Shown here in pieces: positions 60,862 to 64,000 of a stretch of 64,000 nt of DNA. The notes under the pieces were generated by a model. The model did no database searches and was not told the origin of the DNA. It was given only the letters and a program-made list of their open reading frames with translations. Both the position numbers and the translations under genes were made by a program. The stretch covers positions 1,907,001 to 1,971,000 of the forward strand of contig CP054184.1 in NCBI GenBank assembly GCA_015709715.1. Reading direction: 5' to 3'. Every line of letters begins with the position of its first letter. Positions within the stretch are counted from its first letter, which is position 1. The stretch comes from Nitrospira sp. GTDB lineage: Bacteria; Nitrospirota; Nitrospiria; Nitrospirales; Nitrospiraceae.

Positions 60862-62055
60862 TTAGTCCCGTCGCCCTGTGCCACGCCACGGCATTCCCGC
60901 GAAGCCACGTCGACCAGGCACCACCGCTCCAAGCAGGACAGGATGGCGTGCCCCGGTCACTTGCGGAACATTGGTGCAGCGACCGTGAAACGCGTCATGC
61001 GCCATCAGGGCGAACGCCGTGGCCTCAAACGCTTTGCTGCTCCAACCATGGTCGTCGAACGTCGAGACAGACGCCGGCGCGAAGACTTGCCCAAGGGCAC
61101 CCATCATGGCGCGGTTGTAGACCCCGCCGCCACCGACGATCACCTCGTCGATGTCACCCGGAACCCAGCGTCTGGCTGTCCCGATCGCCTGCGCCGTCCA
61201 GACCGCACAGGTCGCCAGGATGTCTTCGACGGGCAACCGCAGCCTGCGCTGTTTCGCCAGCAGGGTCTTCACACAGGGGAGGCCGAAGTCTTCGCGACCG
61301 GTGGATTTGGGGGGGCGTCGAGCCAGGAACGGATGGGCCATCAGCTCGTCGAGAAGCCGTCGGTGCACCTTGCCGCGCGCCGCCAGTCGTCCTCCCTGAT
61401 CGTAGCCGTCCGCGCCCTTGGTCGCATGGCGCACGACCGCGTCCGACACCATGTTGCCCGGCCCCGTGTCGAAGGCCCGGATATCGGCCAGTCCGCCTCC
61501 TGGGGGAAGGTACGTGACATTGCTGATCCCGCCGATGTTCACCACCAGCCGCCCCCGACGCGCATGGCCGAACGCAACCGCGTGGGCGTACGGCGCCAGC
61601 GGCGCCCCTTCGCCGCCGGCCGCCATGTCGCGCGGCCGAAAGTTTGCAATGGTCGTGATGCCCGTCCGCTCCGCAATGACTGCCGGTTCGGCAATCTGCA
61701 GCGTGGAACGAACCAACCCGATCCCCTGCTCACGCCGTCCCTGCGGCAAGTGGTGCACGGTCTGTCCGTGAGACCCAATCAGATCGATCTGCTCGGGGCG
61801 CAACTTCGCCTTGCGTATGACCCGCAGCGCGGCCTTGGCGAACAGCTCGCCGAGATACCCATTCAAATGACAGATGTCGTCCACCAACCCATGGAGCGAC
61901 AGGTCGACGATCCGTTGTTGCAGCGACTGTGGATAGGACAGGCCGGCGAAGGCGAGCGTCGCGAGTTTCAGGGACGGTCCACGGCGGACGATCTCGACGA
62001 GCACGGCGTCCACCCCATCCGCCGAAGTCCCGGACATCAACCCCACCACCTTCAT
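60862..62055 (-). CDS. anmK: Anhydro-N-acetylmuramic acid kinase
   Basis: AnmK opens and phosphorylates anhydro-N-acetylmuramic acid during recycling of peptidoglycan fragments. The 397-residue protein has VVGLMSGTSADGVDAVLVEI (about 3-22), GSHGQTVHHLP (about 93-103), NIGGISNVTYLP (about 172-183), FDTGPGNMVSD and the VGGGGVYN motif near 306. It is the first gene of the minus-strand trio with the DUF2726 and beta-helix genes. It diverges from the zinc transporter genes. Confidence 0.94.
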   Translation of the reverse strand: MKVVGLMSGTSADGVDAVLVEIVRRGPSLKLATLAFAGLSYPQSLQQRIVDLSLHGLVDDICHLNGYLGELFAKAALRVIRKAKLRPEQIDLIGSHGQTVHHLPQGRREQGIGLVRSTLQIAEPAVIAERTGITTIANFRPRDMAAGGEGAPLAPYAHAVAFGHARRGRLVVNIGGISNVTYLPPGGGLADIRAFDTGPGNMVSDAVVRHATKGADGYDQGGRLAARGKVHRRLLDELMAHPFLARRPPKSTGREDFGLPCVKTLLAKQRRLRLPVEDILATCAVWTAQAIGTARRWVPGDIDEVIVGGGGVYNRAMMGALGQVFAPASVSTFDDHGWSSKAFEATAFALMAHDAFHGRCTNVPQVTGARHPVLLGAVVPGRRGFAGMPWRGTGRRD

Positions 62056-62208
62056 TCGCGCTCCTTCCTATCGTCGACGAGTCTGCCGTCGTGACGCAAA
62101 TCGTGCGCTACGCTAATGGAATCTTCCTCGATGGTCAAGCGACGGAGACACCTCGGATCATCATGCTGCGCGTTGACATTAGAGAAACCGGGTGTTACCG
62201 TCCGCCGG

Positions 62209-63129
62209 ATGTTTCGCCTGCTGTTGTTCAGCCTTACCCTCTTCGTGCCTATGCCGTTTTCGTGGCACGCCGCTGCCGAACCGGCCTTCGCCGCCGAGCC
62301 GCTCAACATCGTCGTCACCCTGCCGGTGCTGAAGGATTGGGCTCAGCAGGTCGGCGGCCCTCACGTGCGGGTGACGTCGCTTATGACGGGCTATGAAAGT
62401 GAACATACCTATTCACCCAAGCCAAGCGATTTGGTGGCGGTCCGAAAGGCGGCATTGCTGTTCGAGGTCGGCGCCGGGTTGGAAGTCTGGGTCTCCTCGC
62501 TCGTGAAGAATGCGGGGAACGGCAAGCTGCAGGTGATCACGACTTCCCATGGGATCGAGTTGATTCAAGACCATCCCGAACCGGAGGCCATGGGGCATTC
62601 GCACGACCACGCGATGGGAAATCCCCACATGTGGCTCGATCCAGAGGCGGCAACCACCATGGTCCGACATATCTCCGACGCCATGATCGCCGCTGATCCC
62701 GCGCATGCGCAGGACTATCGGACGAACACCTCGAGTTATCTCGAATCCTTGAAGCGTGTCCAGCAGGAAACCTTCGAACGCCTCCGCCACGCGCCCAACC
62801 GCAGTGTCGTCGTGCACCATCCAGCCTGGCCCTACTTTGCACGGCGCTACGAAATTCGCATTGCCGGGACCATTCTCGCACAGCCGGGAGGAGAACCCTC
62901 GGCGCGGCACCTCCACCGACTGATCGAGACCATGAAGCGGGAACAGGTCCGCGTCGTCATTTCCGAGGTGCAGCTGAACCAGAAGGTTCCGCAGCTCCTT
63001 GCCAAGGAGACGGGAGCCCGCGTCGCCGTCCTGACCACCCTGCCCGGCGGTCTCCCGGGCACCGAGACCTACCTCGACATGCTCCGCTATAATGTGCTCC
63101 AATTGGCCCAAGCCCTTGAACGGACCTAA
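62209..63129 (+). CDS. znuA: Zinc/manganese ABC transporter substrate-binding protein
   Basis: This is a periplasmic metal-binding protein of cluster A-I. The 306-residue protein has a signal peptide (about 1-29). A TLPVLKDWAQQVGG start follows, then GYESEHTYSPKPSD with the first metal His, and a His-rich loop HSHDHAMGNPHMWLDPEAA (about 128-146). The conserved VVHHPAWPYFARRY carries another ligand. It is followed 56 bp later by the ATPase gene. Zinc is likely from the His loop; manganese cannot be ruled out. The ATG at 62209 is chosen because it directly precedes the signal peptide. Confidence 0.9.
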   Translation: MFRLLLFSLTLFVPMPFSWHAAAEPAFAAEPLNIVVTLPVLKDWAQQVGGPHVRVTSLMTGYESEHTYSPKPSDLVAVRKAALLFEVGAGLEVWVSSLVKNAGNGKLQVITTSHGIELIQDHPEPEAMGHSHDHAMGNPHMWLDPEAATTMVRHISDAMIAADPAHAQDYRTNTSSYLESLKRVQQETFERLRHAPNRSVVVHHPAWPYFARRYEIRIAGTILAQPGGEPSARHLHRLIETMKREQVRVVISEVQLNQKVPQLLAKETGARVAVLTTLPGGLPGTETYLDMLRYNVLQLAQALERT

Positions 63130-63185
63130 CGACCACACACCGACCGGCTCGCGACCGACAGCACCCTCAACCGACCGACGCTCGC

Positions 63186-63965
63186 ATGACTCAGCCCATT
63201 ATCCGCTTCGACCACGCCACCTTCGGCTTTCCCGGCGTCATTGCCCTGGAAGACCTGTCGCTCTCGATCCTCGAATCCGAATTCGTCGGCGTCATCGGTC
63301 CCAACGGGTCCGGCAAGACTACCTTGTGCCGCGCGGTCCTCGGGTTGATGGCACCGCTCAGCGGGAGTCTGCGCGTGCTCGACTGCGCCTGCGAGGAACT
63401 CCGTTGTCACCATCGTGCCTTGATCGGGTACTTGCCCCAAAAGGGTATGCTCGACCGCAATTTTCCCGTGACGGTGCTGGAGGCGGTGATGATGGGCCGC
63501 TACGGGGCATTGGGGCTGTTTCGCCGCCCGGGGCGCCGGGATCGCGAGATCGCGCGCGAAGCCCTCACACACGTCGGGATGGACCACCATCGCGACTCGG
63601 CGCTCGGCGCGCTCTCCGGCGGGCAACAGCAGCGTGTTTTCATCGCCCGCGCCCTGGCGCAACAACCGCGCATCCTTCTGTTGGATGAGCCGACCACCGG
63701 GCTGGACATCACGGCGCAGCATAGTGTTGTGGAATTGATCCAACAGCTCCATCATGAATTGCGGCTGACCATCCTGATGATCACGCACGACATCAACATG
63801 ATCCGGTCGCGCGTGGATCGGCTAGTGCTGCTGAAGACCAAATTGTTCGCCGCCGGCCCTCCCCAGGAGGTCCTGCAACCGGATATCCTCCGCCAGGTGT
63901 ACGGCAAGGAACTCGTCATCACCGATAAGGATTTCGTCATCGTCGAGGATTACCACCACCACTGA
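63186..63965 (+). CDS. znuC: Zinc/manganese ABC transporter ATP-binding protein
   Basis: The 259-residue ATPase has Walker A GPNGSGKTT (about 38-46), Q-loop YLPQKG, signature LSGGQQQRV (about 142-150) and Walker B ILLLDEPTTGLD (about 162-173), then the H-loop ITHD. It powers the permease whose first codons follow. It is in one operon with znuA. Confidence 0.94.
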   Translation: MTQPIIRFDHATFGFPGVIALEDLSLSILESEFVGVIGPNGSGKTTLCRAVLGLMAPLSGSLRVLDCACEELRCHHRALIGYLPQKGMLDRNFPVTVLEAVMMGRYGALGLFRRPGRRDREIAREALTHVGMDHHRDSALGALSGGQQQRVFIARALAQQPRILLLDEPTTGLDITAQHSVVELIQQLHHELRLTILMITHDINMIRSRVDRLVLLKTKLFAAGPPQEVLQPDILRQVYGKELVITDKDFVIVEDYHHH

Positions 63966-63989
63966 CGCCGGTCGCCGCACAGCCAACCC

Positions 63990-64000
63990 ATGTTAGAGCT
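63990..64000 (+). CDS. Start of a gene cut by the window end, probably the znuB permease
   Basis: Only the codons ATG TTA GAG and part of a fourth are visible, 25 bases after the ATPase stop. Position and strand suggest the membrane subunit of the same transporter. No ribosome site is obvious. Confidence 0.35.

Overview
The window is 64 kb of a GC-rich, gene-dense bacterial chromosome. It most likely comes from a Nitrospira-like member of the Nitrospirota. This is inferred from the style of the proteins: an archaeal/eukaryotic-type phenylalanyl-tRNA synthetase, tandem PCP_red-domain proteins, a sulfite reductase-TusA fusion in the assimilatory sulfur operon, and a Gram-negative envelope gene set. 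No rRNA or named marker was available to prove the lineage.

Region 1 (1-7169) is the right end of an integrated mobile element sitting in the 3' end of a tRNA-Arg(TCG) gene. It has an AT-richer cargo operon on the minus strand: a SIR2-domain protein, a DUF6932-type nucleotidyltransferase and an unrecognised protein. Next comes a 467-bp gene-free stretch with strong hairpins. The element module follows: a minus-strand operon of HTH protein, Rep-like protein and small Cys-rich protein, diverging from a zinc-finger protein and a tyrosine integrase. The integrase frame runs right through the antisense of the tRNA. The left end of the element is outside the window. The SIR2-led cassette is the best candidate here for an undescribed, probably anti-phage, system.

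Region 2 (7204-21351) holds aroK-aroE-SDR-trmI (minus), a sigma-70 gene with a strong terminator, and htrA-like-lipB-gdh (plus). It also holds a truncated haemoglobin lipoprotein divergent from an OxyR-like LysR regulator with an ATAG-N7-CTAT site between them, a D,D-carboxypeptidase, an FG-GAP lipoprotein and several small proteins.

Region 3 (21442-35417) is a long minus-strand series: pheA-hisC-aroF-tyrA-aroA-cmk-plsC-rpsA-sppA-ihf-PCP_red, preceded by yebC-ruvA-(Cys-rich exported protein)-ruvB. It couples aromatic amino-acid synthesis with nucleotide, lipid and translation functions.

Region 4 (35560-45811) is the assimilatory sulfate reduction operon. It starts with its own Rrf2 regulator and continues with the sulfite reductase fusion, APS reductase, a TrpD2-like protein, cysD and cysN fused to a degenerate cysC. 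It may continue into mrp, a zinc-ribbon PCP_red protein and a His-rich membrane protein.

Region 5 (45958-56840) is informational: a Fis-type regulator, HU, tRNA-Val, thrS, infC (probable ATC start), rpmI and rplT. Converging on these is fmt-rsmB-rpe-pheS-pheT, in which PheRS is of archaeal type. It ends with tRNA-fMet, whose last 12 bases recur 954 bp downstream and flank an orphan gene.

Region 6 (56993-64000) has envelope and signalling genes: a DUF2892 membrane protein, a REC-GGDEF diguanylate cyclase, a beta-helix protein, a DUF2726 protein, anmK, and the start of a zinc/manganese ABC transporter operon (znuA, znuC, then the first codons of a likely permease). No CRISPR array, rRNA operon or intact IS element was seen.
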